Assembly (NCBI GenBank): GCA_964643355.1
Contig: CAZXPW010000004.1
Span: 62,001 to 126,000 of the forward strand
Direction: 5' to 3'
Length of the DNA stretch: 64,000 nt
DNA from: FEN-1350 sp964643355
GTDB lineage: Bacteria; Planctomycetota; Phycisphaerae; Sedimentisphaerales; Anaerohalosphaeraceae
The translations under genes and the position numbers were made by a program. Under the pieces are notes generated by a model that was not told where the DNA came from, ran no database searches, and saw only the letters and a program-made list of their open reading frames with translations. Of this stretch, positions 7,925 to 15,543 are shown one piece after another (position 1 is the first letter of the stretch; every line of letters starts with the position of its first letter).

Positions 7925-7956
7925 TGGATGGACTTTACCAATGAAGGGAGAATCTT

Positions 7957-8877
7957 ATGATCATGCGTTGTTTCGGTCTGTTGTTGCTGGCTACCGTTGC
8001 CGTCCGGGGGGCGGACGCCATGGCTCCGTCTGAATCCAAACCCGCCAATGATATCGTTACCCCCGGGGCCGAATTGAAACTGCTCTCGGGCGAATTCAAG
8101 TTTACCGAAGGACCGATCGCCGATGCGGCCGGCAATGTCTATTTTACCGATCAGCCCAACGACCGGATCATGGTCTGGACAGTTGAGGGCAAGCTGGAGA
8201 CCTTCCTGCAGCCGGCTGGTCGTTCCAACGGCCTGTTTTTCGACCGCAAGGGCAACCTGATCGCCTGCGCCGACGAGAAAAACGAACTGTGGCAGATCGA
8301 TGTCAAAACCAAGAAAGCGACCGTTCTGGTCAAGGACTATAAGGGAAAACTGCTCAACGGTCCCAACGATGTCTGGGTTCGACCGGACCTGGGACTGTAT
8401 TTCACCGATCCGTTCTACAAACGGGACTACTGGAAGCGCGGGCCCCAGGAACAGGAAGTACAGGCCGTTTATTACCTGACGCCCGACCGAAAGACGCTGA
8501 CGCGCGTCGCGGCCGACCTGGTCCAGCCCAACGGCATCATCGGCACGCCCGATGGCAAAAAACTCTTTGTGGCCGACATCCGTGCCAGCAAGACCTATTC
8601 GTATGATATCCAGTCCGACGGGACACTGGCGAACAAGGCCCTGTTCTGTGAGCTGGGTTCTGATGGCATGACCATCGACACGCAGGGCAATGTGTATCTG
8701 ACGGGCAAAGGCGTAATTGTGTTCGACAAGACCGGCAAGAAGATTCGGCACATTGAAGTTCCTGAAAACTGGACTGCCAATGTATGTTTCGGCGGGAAGA
8801 ACCTTAAGACCCTGTTCATCACCGCCAGCAAGGGACTCTATGCGATTGCCATGCAGACTCAGGGTGTCAAGCCGTAA
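7957..8877 (+). CDS. SMP-30/gluconolactonase family protein, copy 2
   Basis: A 306-residue paralogue of the upstream gene, with the same order of motifs: F-T-E-G-P-I-A-D-A-A-G-N-V-Y-F-T-D, L-N-G-P-N-D-V-W, Q-P-N-G-I-I-G-T-P-D-G-K and G-S-D-G-M-T-I-D. Unlike copy 1 it has an ordinary signal peptide (M-I-M-R-C-F-G then leucine-rich core, likely cleavage near G-A-D-A) and no lipobox at the end of the hydrophobic core. It would therefore be soluble in the periplasm or secreted. GGGAGA precedes the ATG. It overlaps the start of the next gene by 14 nt, which suggests a three- or four-gene operon. Confidence 0.85.
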   Translation: MIMRCFGLLLLATVAVRGADAMAPSESKPANDIVTPGAELKLLSGEFKFTEGPIADAAGNVYFTDQPNDRIMVWTVEGKLETFLQPAGRSNGLFFDRKGNLIACADEKNELWQIDVKTKKATVLVKDYKGKLLNGPNDVWVRPDLGLYFTDPFYKRDYWKRGPQEQEVQAVYYLTPDRKTLTRVAADLVQPNGIIGTPDGKKLFVADIRASKTYSYDIQSDGTLANKALFCELGSDGMTIDTQGNVYLTGKGVIVFDKTGKKIRHIEVPENWTANVCFGGKNLKTLFITASKGLYAIAMQTQGVKP

Positions 8878-10174
8878 ATCAATAGCAGCGGTTATCGCAA
8901 TCCTCACGATCGGGCTCCTCGGCTCAAGTCTTGTCTCGCCGTTGGCGTGGGGTGTTGTAACCTTTGTCGCATCTGATCCGTGGCCGCGATTCCGCGGGCC
9001 CAACGGGCAGGGTGTTTCGTCTGCGACCCTATTGCCGACGAAATGGACAGCCGATACGATTTTGTGGAAGGTTAAGCTCCCCGGCACCGGCCATTCGTCG
9101 CCGGTGGTCTGGGGCGATACGGTCTTTGTTACGGCGGCAAATGAATCGGGCGAGAAGGGTTATCTATCGGCCTATTTGATTTCCAACGGCCGCCAACTTT
9201 GGCGGTATGAATTTGATTTGCCGCGATATCGGATGAACGCCCTGAATGCCGCGGCGGCCTCTACTCCTGCTGTCGATGCTGATCGTGTTGTGGTTTGCTG
9301 GGCGACGCCGTCAAATCTGCAACTGGCCGCATTTGATCATACGGGTCTGCCGCTCTGGAGACGCGACTTTGGCCCCACCGTCACCCGCCACGGGCCGACG
9401 ATTACACCAATACTCGAAAATGGTCTGGTCATCTTTGCTCAGGAACAGGAGCAGCTCAACGCTACGGTCACTCCCGAGAGCCGATGGGTTGCCGTCGATG
9501 CGGCTACAGGCCAGACAAAATGGACCTGCGTCCGCAATCACAGCGGCAGCAATTCTTACTCCACGCCGTGTGTTCTCGAGCAGGGCGGCAAGACGCTGGT
9601 GATTTTCACTTCGCTGGCCCACGGCATTTCCGCTCTTGACGCCGCCGACGGCATGGTTGCCTGGGAGGTCCCCGACGCCCTCAACGCCCGCGTGTGCAGT
9701 TCACCGGTACTGGCAGGGGGCCTGGTCATCGGAACCTGCGGCGAAGGGGGACGGGGTTTGCGAATGACGGCCATCCGCCCGCCGAAAAATCCCGGCGATA
9801 AACCCCAGGTGGCCTATCAGCTCGAAGACTCCACCGTGACCTATGTCCCAACGGCCGTGGCTTATCGCGATTGGTTGTTTACTGTCCACGATGGCGGGCA
9901 GATTTCCTGCCGCAATGTCGCCGATGGCAAGGTCCTCTGGTCCGAAAAGCCCGGCGGGAAATTCTACGGTTCGCCGGTTATCGCCGATGGCAAGCTCTAT
10001 GTGATTTCCACCGACGGTACGGTCGTCATTCTGGCCGCCTCGGACAAGTACGAATTGCTGGCAACCAATCCCCTCGGCGAAAAATCTCATTCCACGCCGG
10101 CCGTTTCAGGCGGCAAGATTTTCCTTCGCACCTTCACACAGCTTTTCTGTGTGTGGGGAGGCCAACGGAGATGA
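8864..10174 (+). CDS. Exported PQQ-type (WD40-like) beta-propeller repeat protein
   Basis: About 436 residues with an N-terminal signal (S-S-R-K-S, hydrophobic core, then S-P-L-A-W-G). The rest is a beta-propeller of repeats with W-x-x-x-L, S-S-P-V and A-L-D-A-A-D-G motifs, for example W-P-R-F-R-G-P-N-G-Q-G-V-S near residue 45, A-V-D-A-A-T-G-Q-T-K-W, and P-V-I-A-D-G-K-L-Y-V. This 'outer membrane assembly/PQQ-like' fold is very common in planctomycetes. I chose the GTG at 8864, which gives a normal signal peptide and a short overlap with the upstream gene; an in-frame ATG at 8840 is the alternative. No quinone-binding active site could be identified, so enzymatic activity is not claimed. Confidence 0.75.
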   Translation: MSSRKSIAAVIAILTIGLLGSSLVSPLAWGVVTFVASDPWPRFRGPNGQGVSSATLLPTKWTADTILWKVKLPGTGHSSPVVWGDTVFVTAANESGEKGYLSAYLISNGRQLWRYEFDLPRYRMNALNAAAASTPAVDADRVVVCWATPSNLQLAAFDHTGLPLWRRDFGPTVTRHGPTITPILENGLVIFAQEQEQLNATVTPESRWVAVDAATGQTKWTCVRNHSGSNSYSTPCVLEQGGKTLVIFTSLAHGISALDAADGMVAWEVPDALNARVCSSPVLAGGLVIGTCGEGGRGLRMTAIRPPKNPGDKPQVAYQLEDSTVTYVPTAVAYRDWLFTVHDGGQISCRNVADGKVLWSEKPGGKFYGSPVIADGKLYVISTDGTVVILAASDKYELLATNPLGEKSHSTPAVSGGKIFLRTFTQLFCVWGGQRR

Positions 10175-10491
10175 GTTTACGAGAAAAATGGAGATTTGAT
10201 TTATCTCCGACCTTCTGCGGTGTTATGGGGGTGATTCTGACCGCGTTTCTTCACATTTCCGCCGTCGGCGGTTATCTGTCGAAAAAAGATGGGGGGAGAC
10301 TATTCTTCAATATCGTGAACTACCCTCTTTTAGCTTTTATTGAGTTGTATGCCAATTTCTTTAAGGGTGGAAATACTGACCAGTTATTGGGACCGTGGCT
10401 CTTTTTTTCTTTTCCGTTGTATTGGATTTTTTCGAGTATTGCGATTGGTTTCATTCTCTATATAATTGCGGATCAACTATCGGAGGAATAG
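10171..10491 (+). CDS. Small membrane protein, two predicted transmembrane helices
   Basis: A 106-residue protein starting with an ATGA overlap with the stop of the beta-propeller gene (ATG 10171-10173, TGA 10172-10174), so it is translationally coupled. Hydrophobic segments are near residues 16-34 (V-M-G-V-I-L-T-A-F-L) and 76-99 (P-W-L-F-F-S-F-P-L-Y-W-I-F-S-S-I-A-I-G-F). A polar stretch with L-Y-A-N-F-F-K-G-G-N lies between them. The codons are much more AT-rich than in the preceding genes. The family is not recognised; membrane placement is the only supported statement. Confidence 0.65.
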   Translation: MSLREKWRFDLSPTFCGVMGVILTAFLHISAVGGYLSKKDGGRLFFNIVNYPLLAFIELYANFFKGGNTDQLLGPWLFFSFPLYWIFSSIAIGFILYIIADQLSEE

Positions 10492-10691
10492 TCGGAGTAT
10501 CTTATTTCAGAAACACGAACTTAAGGAAAATCCTTCTGAAAACAAGATGAATATACAGCATCATTCGTATTCCCCGCTACATGCAAATTGCCTCAATGTT
10601 ATCCTTGCTTTCCCCCCGGGAATACTCTATAAATACCCTTTTGCCGGGGCCGTCCCGAGCGAAAGAAGACGAACCAGGAATCGATACCCCC

Positions 10692-12431
10692 ATGCGTTAC
10701 TCCAGGACCCTGATACCGACGATCAAGGAAGTGCCGGCTGACGCCGAGATCATCAGCCACCAGCTCATGCTGCGGGCCGGGCTGATGCGAAAGGTCGCCA
10801 GCGGAACCTACGCCTATCTGCCCGCCGGGTGGCGCGTGCTGCTGAAGATCATGAACATCGTCCGTCAGGAGATGGACGCCGCTGGCGCCCTGGACTGCAC
10901 GATGCCGATGGTCCAGCCGTACGAGTTGTGGCAAAAGACGGGCCGGGATATCGACTATGGCGAGACGCTCGGCCGCTTCAAGGACCGCCACGGTCGAATG
11001 AATGTGCTCTCGCCCACGGCCGAGGAGGTCATGACTTTCGTCGCGGCAGGGGAGATCAACAGCTACAAGCAACTGCCGATCAATCTTTACCAGATCAACC
11101 TCAAGTACCGCGACGAGTTCCGCCCGCGCTTCGGCGTGCTGCGGAGCCGCGAGTTTATCATGAAGGATGCCTACAGCTTCGACGCCGACGACGCGATGCT
11201 CGACTGCTCCTACCGCGCGATGTACGACGCGTACTGCCGCGTGTTTGCCCGGTGCGGGCTGGAATATGTCATTGTGGAGGCAGAGACGGGAGAAATGGGC
11301 GGCTCCGGCAGCCACCAGTTCACCATCCCCTGCGAAAACGGCGAGGATGTGATCGTCCACTTCGAAGACAACTCCCGCGCCTGGAATATCGAAAAGGCCC
11401 CCGTCGATCCGCTGCCGCGTCCGGCGCCCGTGCAGGCCGCAAAGCCGCAGGATGTCCACACGCCCAATGTCGGCAGCATCGACAGCGTCTGCGCGTTCCT
11501 GAAGGCAAAGCCCATTCAGCTTATCAAAACGCTCATCTATTCGGCCGGCGACAAGACCGTCGCAGCCCTGGTGCGCGGCGATCACGAAGTCAATCCCGAA
11601 AAGCTCGTGCAGGCCGCCGCGATGGGCCACATCGAACTGGCGAGCGAAGCGACGATCGAGCGCGTGACCGGAGCCAAGGTTGGCTTTGCCGGCCCGATTG
11701 GACTTGCGGGCAAGCTGGACCTGATGCTGATCGATCCGGCCGTGGCGGCGATGACCGTCGCCATCAGCGGAGCCAACAAGACCGACCACCACACGATCAA
11801 TGTCGTGCCGGGACGCGACTTTGCGCTGGAAGGTAACAATGTCCGCGTCGTCGATATCCGGCTGGCGACCGAGGGCGACACCTACCAGGGCCGCAAGCTG
11901 CTCTTTAAGCGCGGCATCGAGGTCGGCCAGGTCTTCAAGCTCGGCCGCAAATACAGCGAGAAACTCGGCGTCAAGTTCCTTGACGAAAACGGTGTCGAGC
12001 AGATCGCACTGATGGGCTGCTACGGCATCGGCATCAACCGCATCATGGCCTCGGCCATCGAACTGTACAACGACGCCGACGGCATCCGCTGGCCGATCTC
12101 CATCGCGCCGTGGGAGGTGATCCTCACGACCGTCGGGACTGACAAGCCGATTGTCGATGCGGCGGAAAAATTGTATGTGGAATTGAATCAACTCGGCGTA
12201 GAAGTCCTCTACGACGACCGCGACCTGCGGCCCGGAGTCAAGTTCAAGGACGCCGACCTGTTGGGCATCCCGCTCCGCGCAACGATCGGAAAGAAGGCCC
12301 TCGACCAGGGCAAGATCGAGTTCAAGCTGCGAAGCGAAAAGCAAAGCGCACTGATCGACATCGCCACCGCGGCCCGACAGATTGCCGACCAGGTCGCCGC
12401 AATGAAGGCCAAACTGAATGGCAACGGATAA
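10692..12431 (+). CDS. proS: Prolyl-tRNA synthetase (bacterial type)
   Basis: Class II aminoacyl-tRNA synthetase charging tRNA-Pro with proline. The 579-residue length matches bacterial ProRS (about 570), including the inserted editing domain between motifs 2 and 3. The class II core shows R-K-V-A-S-G-T-Y-A-Y-L-P-A-G near residues 30-45, motif 2 Y-R-D-E-F-R-P-R-F-G-V-L-R-S-R-E-F near 138-155, the proline-site K-D-A-Y-S-F, and motif 3 M-G-C-Y-G-I-G-I-N-R. The C-terminal anticodon-binding domain contains L-Y-D-D-R-D-L-R-P-G-V-K-F-K-D-A-D-L. The start at 10692 (M-R-Y-S-R-T-L-I-P-T) matches the family N-terminus; upstream in-frame ATGs add non-conserved residues. Confidence 0.95.
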   Translation: MRYSRTLIPTIKEVPADAEIISHQLMLRAGLMRKVASGTYAYLPAGWRVLLKIMNIVRQEMDAAGALDCTMPMVQPYELWQKTGRDIDYGETLGRFKDRHGRMNVLSPTAEEVMTFVAAGEINSYKQLPINLYQINLKYRDEFRPRFGVLRSREFIMKDAYSFDADDAMLDCSYRAMYDAYCRVFARCGLEYVIVEAETGEMGGSGSHQFTIPCENGEDVIVHFEDNSRAWNIEKAPVDPLPRPAPVQAAKPQDVHTPNVGSIDSVCAFLKAKPIQLIKTLIYSAGDKTVAALVRGDHEVNPEKLVQAAAMGHIELASEATIERVTGAKVGFAGPIGLAGKLDLMLIDPAVAAMTVAISGANKTDHHTINVVPGRDFALEGNNVRVVDIRLATEGDTYQGRKLLFKRGIEVGQVFKLGRKYSEKLGVKFLDENGVEQIALMGCYGIGINRIMASAIELYNDADGIRWPISIAPWEVILTTVGTDKPIVDAAEKLYVELNQLGVEVLYDDRDLRPGVKFKDADLLGIPLRATIGKKALDQGKIEFKLRSEKQSALIDIATAARQIADQVAAMKAKLNGNG

Positions 12432-12433
12432 TC

Positions 12434-12494
12434 GTAGGGGCACACGGCGTGTGCCCAATGGGATTGAGAATGGGCGGACGCCGTCCGCCCCTAC
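12434..12494. repeat. Double-hairpin dispersed repeat, copy 1
   Basis: A 61-bp element with two perfect hairpins: GGGCACAC/GTGTGCCC and GGGCGGAC/GTCCGCCC, each closing on a G-C-rich turn. Its outer ends, GTAGGGG and CCCCTAC, are also inverted repeats. A second copy is at 14391-14449. It lies directly after the proS stop and before the DUF4416 gene. Confidence 0.85.
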
Positions 12495-12512
12495 AAAGGA
12501 TTCCCGCACCGT

Positions 12513-13055
12513 ATGGGACACTGTGAAACGCCCAGCCCGGTCAAACTGATCGTCGGCATTCTCGCCGCCGACGAGCGTTGTCTTGCCGTTGCCGTCGAGG
12601 CCGTGATCGCCGCGTTCGGCCCCAGCGATCTACAAAGTCCGGTCTGGCCGTTTACGCAGACGGAGTACTACAAGAAGGAAACCGGCGAGCACATCCTGCG
12701 GCAGTTCATCAGCATCGACAAGACCATCGACCCCGGCGAGCTGGCGGCGATCAAGCATCGCACCAACACGATGGAACTCGAACTGTCCGAGCGGCTGAAC
12801 ACGGGGCTTCCCCGGCCGGTCAACCTCGATCCCGGCCTGATCGAGCCGTCGAAATTAGTTCTGGCCTCGACGAAAAATTTCGCCCACCGCATCTACATCG
12901 GGCAAAACATGTACGCCGAGGTTACGCTATCGTTCCATCAGGGCCGCTGGACCAGTTTCCCGTTTACTTTTCCCGACTTCCGCGACGACCGATACCACTG
13001 GTTTCTTTCGAAGGTGAGAGAACGACTTGTAGAACAAAGAAGACAGAAGAGCTAA
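12513..13055 (+). CDS. DUF4416 family protein
   Basis: A 180-residue protein matching the DUF4416 pattern I know from planctomycetes and related anaerobes: P-V-K-L-I-V-G-I-L near residues 9-17, a central T-E-Y-Y-K-K-E-T-G, I-D-P-G-E-L-A-A-I-K, V-N-L-D-P-G-L-I-E-P-S-K-L-V-L-A-S-T-K (split by conserved prolines) and H-R-I-Y-I-G-Q-N-M-Y-A-E-V-T-L. The function of the family is unknown. It is cytoplasmic by sequence (no signal). It sits between proS and a polyprenyl-phosphate sugar transferase gene. The double-hairpin repeat ends 18 bp before its ATG, so transcription from proS would pass through that element. Confidence 0.85.
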   Translation: MGHCETPSPVKLIVGILAADERCLAVAVEAVIAAFGPSDLQSPVWPFTQTEYYKKETGEHILRQFISIDKTIDPGELAAIKHRTNTMELELSERLNTGLPRPVNLDPGLIEPSKLVLASTKNFAHRIYIGQNMYAEVTLSFHQGRWTSFPFTFPDFRDDRYHWFLSKVRERLVEQRRQKS

Positions 13056-13067
13056 ATACGATCGTAT

Positions 13068-13189
13068 GAATTTGAAATTGGATAATGGAAATTGTAAAAT
13101 GAAAATAGTCCGGTCAGTCAGGTTTAGGCGACGGGATTCCAGGGGGGGGTACTGTCCATTTTACAATATCCAATTTCCAATATACAATT
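13068..13189. repeat. Heptad repeat arrays, inverted pair
   Basis: The left array 13068-13109 has six 7-bp units such as AAATTGG, ATAATGG and AAATTGT. The right array 13155-13189 has five units such as TCCAATT, TCCAATA and TACAATT. The right array is approximately the reverse complement of the left, so the pair can fold around a G-rich segment that contains a run of eight G (13142-13149). It lies between the DUF4416 gene and the sugar-phosphate transferase gene. Confidence 0.8.
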
Positions 13190-13223
13190 TCGAAAGGGCC
13201 TTCCCATTAACCCGTACGCCTTC

Positions 13224-14300
13224 ATGGCCCTGATTTTGCTGTTCGGTTCCTTTCTGACCTCCGTGGTCCTGACGGCCGTGGTTCGCCGCTGGGCGATCGG
13301 TGCCGACTTTGTCGCCCGCCCGCGCAGTGACCGGTACCATCGCACGATTATCCCTATGGGCGGCGGCATCGCCATCACCTTCACGATCATTCTGTTCCTG
13401 CTGGCGGGAATCGCCGTCGTGCATCTGGGGGCCGCAGGCCGTCTCGGCGATTCCATTTCGATCCACACGCAGGGCTTCATCGACAAAACGCCTCACCTGG
13501 TCATCGTCGTGATGGCGATCGCGGCGCTGTTTGCGATGGGCCTGTCCGACGACCGCAAGCGGCTGGGCCCCTGGGGCAAGCTTGCCGTGCAGTTTGTCGT
13601 CGCGATCGTCGCGGCGGTCTTCGCCGATATCCGCGTGGAGCTGTTTATCCCCAGCAAGCTGGTGACTACGACCCTGAGCGTGCTGTGGATTGTATTTCTG
13701 ATAAACGCATTCAACTTTCTCGACAATATGGACGGCCTGTCGGCCGGGATCGCATGCATCGTCACGGCCGTGCTCTCGTTGACGGCGGTCCAGTCCGGCC
13801 AGGTCTTCGTCGGCGCGATGGCGTTGCTGGTGCTGGGGACGCTGGCCGGCTATCTGGTCTTCAACTTCCCGCCGGCGAGCATCTTCATGGGCGACGCTGG
13901 CTCGCTGGTCATCGGCTTCGTCGTGGCGCTATTGTCGCTGCGGACCACCTACTACCACGGCGAAGGCGGCACCTCGCTCTACGCGGTCTTTCTTCCGCTG
14001 GTGGTCATGGCCGTGCCGCTGTACGACTTCCTCAGCGTCTTGTTCCTGCGGATCCGCCAGGGCAAATCGCCGCTGGTCGGCGACACGCAGCATTTCTCGC
14101 ACCGCCTCCAGCGCCGCGGCCTGTCGGATAAGCAAACCGTCCTGACGCTGTACCTGGCCACGATCGGCACCAGCATCGGGGGCCTCTTGCTGCACAAGGC
14201 TGACGACCTCGGCGCGGTCCTGATCTTCGCCCAGACGGTGATCATCCTGACGATCATCGCGATCCTCGAAGCGACCGGTCGGCAAAACGGACAGCAGTAA
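13224..14300 (+). CDS. Undecaprenyl-phosphate sugar-1-phosphate transferase (WecA/MraY superfamily)
   Basis: Integral membrane enzyme predicted to transfer a HexNAc-1-phosphate from a UDP-sugar to undecaprenyl phosphate, the initiating step of O-antigen or another envelope polysaccharide. The 358-residue protein has about ten hydrophobic segments. Superfamily motifs: G-L-S-D-D-R-K near residue 106, N-A-F-N-F-L-D-N-M-D-G-L near 152-163 (Mg/uridine site), F-M-G-D-A-G-S-L near 221 and H-F-S-H-R-L near 291. It resembles WecA/TagO rather than MraY because no peptidoglycan-specific extensions are seen and no mur genes are adjacent. With the O-antigen ligase at 15544 and lpxB it supports LPS synthesis. 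The Shine-Dalgarno is weak. Confidence 0.85.
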   Translation: MALILLFGSFLTSVVLTAVVRRWAIGADFVARPRSDRYHRTIIPMGGGIAITFTIILFLLAGIAVVHLGAAGRLGDSISIHTQGFIDKTPHLVIVVMAIAALFAMGLSDDRKRLGPWGKLAVQFVVAIVAAVFADIRVELFIPSKLVTTTLSVLWIVFLINAFNFLDNMDGLSAGIACIVTAVLSLTAVQSGQVFVGAMALLVLGTLAGYLVFNFPPASIFMGDAGSLVIGFVVALLSLRTTYYHGEGGTSLYAVFLPLVVMAVPLYDFLSVLFLRIRQGKSPLVGDTQHFSHRLQRRGLSDKQTVLTLYLATIGTSIGGLLLHKADDLGAVLIFAQTVIILTIIAILEATGRQNGQQ

Positions 14301-14307
14301 AGTCGTC

Positions 14308-14335
14308 AGGATATGGGATTTAGGGGATAGACTAT
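14308..14335. repeat. Heptad repeat array (left arm of a second inverted pair)
   Basis: Four 7-bp units: AGGATAT, GGGATTT, AGGGGAT, AGACTAT. They are the inverted counterpart of the array at 14451-14478. The two flank the second double-hairpin repeat. Confidence 0.75.
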
Positions 14336-14390
14336 GCGATCCGGGAAAGTCGCGAATGTCATTTCGGCGCAGGCCGGAAACCATGTGTGG

Positions 14391-14449
14391 AGGGGCACAC
14401 GGCGTGTGCCCAATGGGATCGACAAAGGGCGGACGCCGTCCGCCCCTAC
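14391..14449. repeat. Double-hairpin dispersed repeat, copy 2
   Basis: Same element as 12434-12494: GGGCACAC/GTGTGCCC and GGGCGGAC/GTCCGCCC hairpins with the right end CCCCTAC. The inter-hairpin spacer differs slightly from copy 1. It overlaps the predicted start of the GH53 gene and carries GGAGGGG (14389-14395) plus GTG (14406). Confidence 0.85.
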
Positions 14450-15497
14450 AAAATCCTATATCCTATATCCTAATTCCCTTCTTCTTGCGGTTGTAATCCT
14501 CCTTCTCGTTTGTCCCTCTTTCGCCGCCGAATACGCCATCGGCGCCGACCTGTCGTTTCTCAAGCAGGCCGAAGAAGCGGGCACGGTCTTCAAAGACAAC
14601 GGCCAGGCCAGGCCGGGCCTGCAAATCTTCGCCGATCACGGCTACAACTGGATCCGCTTGCGGCTGTTCCACACGCCGACGCGGCTGCCGAACAATCTGC
14701 CCTACACCATCGCCCTGGCGCAGGACGCCCGCAAGCTGGGCTACAAATTCCTGCTGGACTTTCACTACTCCGACACCTGGGCCGACCCCGGCAAGCAGTA
14801 CATCCCGAAGGCCTGGGAAGGCAAGAGCCACGCCGACCTGACGACGGCCGTCTTCGAATACACCCGCGACACGATCGCCGAATTCCGCAAGGCGGGCGTG
14901 TTGCCCGACATGGTGCAGATCGGCAACGAGATCAGCAACGGCATGCTCTGGCCGGACGGCAAGCTGCCGCAAAACTGGGACAACCTGGCCGATCTGGTTA
15001 AGGCCGGCATCCGCGGCGTGGCCGAAGGGACCGGCGACGGCAAAGGCCCGCGGATCATGATCCACATCGACAAGGGCGGCAACCGCAAGGCGACCGAGTG
15101 GTTTTTCGACAAGCTGCTTTCGTACGGGATCGAGTTTGATGTCATCGGCCAGTCGTATTATCCGTGGTGGCACGGCACGCTCCTGGACCTGCGCGAAAAC
15201 CTGGCCTTCATGGCGACCAGGTACCGCAAGGACATCATCCTCGTCGAGGTGGCCTACTGCTGGCGGCCGACCGAATACAGGAATAAACCGGCGCCGTTTC
15301 CGGAATCGCCCGAGGGCCAGCGTGATTTCCTCGACGCGGTGCATCGCCTGGTCCTGGATACCCCTGACCATTGCGGCGTCGGCGTATTCTGGTGGGAACC
15401 GGCCGTCACCGGAGGCCTGCGAAGCCGCGGCATGTTCGCCGACGACGGCAATGCCCTGCCGGTCATCTCCGTCTTCGACCAGGGGACGAAAAAATGA
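14406..15497 (+). CDS. GH53 family endo-beta-1,4-galactanase, exported
   Basis: Predicted arabinogalactan endo-beta-1,4-galactanase hydrolysing galactan side chains of pectin-like polysaccharide. About 363 residues. After the signal core (L-L-L-A-V-V-I-L-L-L-V, cleavage near S-F-A) comes the family start G-A-D-L-S-F-L-K-Q-A-E-E-A-G, then N-W-I-R-L-R-L-F. The probable acid/base Glu lies in Q-I-G-N-E-I-S-N-G and the nucleophile Glu in I-L-V-E-V-A-Y-C-W. The start is unusual: the best Shine-Dalgarno and start (GGAGGGG, 8 nt, GTG 14406) lie inside the double-hairpin repeat, so the repeat would encode the signal peptide's n-region. In-frame alternatives are ATG 14334 and GTG 14385; no start codon exists between the repeat and the hydrophobic core. 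Confidence 0.8.
   Translation: MPNGIDKGRTPSAPTKSYILYPNSLLLAVVILLLVCPSFAAEYAIGADLSFLKQAEEAGTVFKDNGQARPGLQIFADHGYNWIRLRLFHTPTRLPNNLPYTIALAQDARKLGYKFLLDFHYSDTWADPGKQYIPKAWEGKSHADLTTAVFEYTRDTIAEFRKAGVLPDMVQIGNEISNGMLWPDGKLPQNWDNLADLVKAGIRGVAEGTGDGKGPRIMIHIDKGGNRKATEWFFDKLLSYGIEFDVIGQSYYPWWHGTLLDLRENLAFMATRYRKDIILVEVAYCWRPTEYRNKPAPFPESPEGQRDFLDAVHRLVLDTPDHCGVGVFWWEPAVTGGLRSRGMFADDGNALPVISVFDQGTKK
14451..14478. repeat. Heptad repeat array (right arm), inside the GH53 signal-peptide region
   Basis: Units AAATCCT, ATATCCT, ATATCCT, AATTCCC; this is the reverse-complement type of 14308-14335. It is translated as part of the GH53 n-region (S-Y-I-L-Y-P-N). Confidence 0.8.
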
Positions 15498-15538
15498 TCG
15501 TTAATCGTCAATATTCAATGGTCAATCATCTGGAATTA
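15497..15538. repeat. Heptad repeat array between GH53 and O-antigen ligase genes
   Basis: Units ATCGTTA, ATCGTCA, ATATTCA, ATGGTCA, ATCATCT, GGAATTA with a strict 7-bp period. It fills almost the whole 46-bp intergenic gap. Confidence 0.7.
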
Positions 15539-15543
15539 CAGCG

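Noticed and set aside
10599..12521. Long minus-strand open frame (about 640 codons) opposite proS
   Set aside because: It is the mirror of a confident prolyl-tRNA synthetase gene, has repetitive low-complexity residues (D, G, R, H, V rich), no start signal and no family motifs. GC-rich third positions open the antisense frame.
13068..13189. Heptad arrays as a CRISPR array
   Set aside because: Units are 7 bp, degenerate and without spacers, and no cas gene is in the window.
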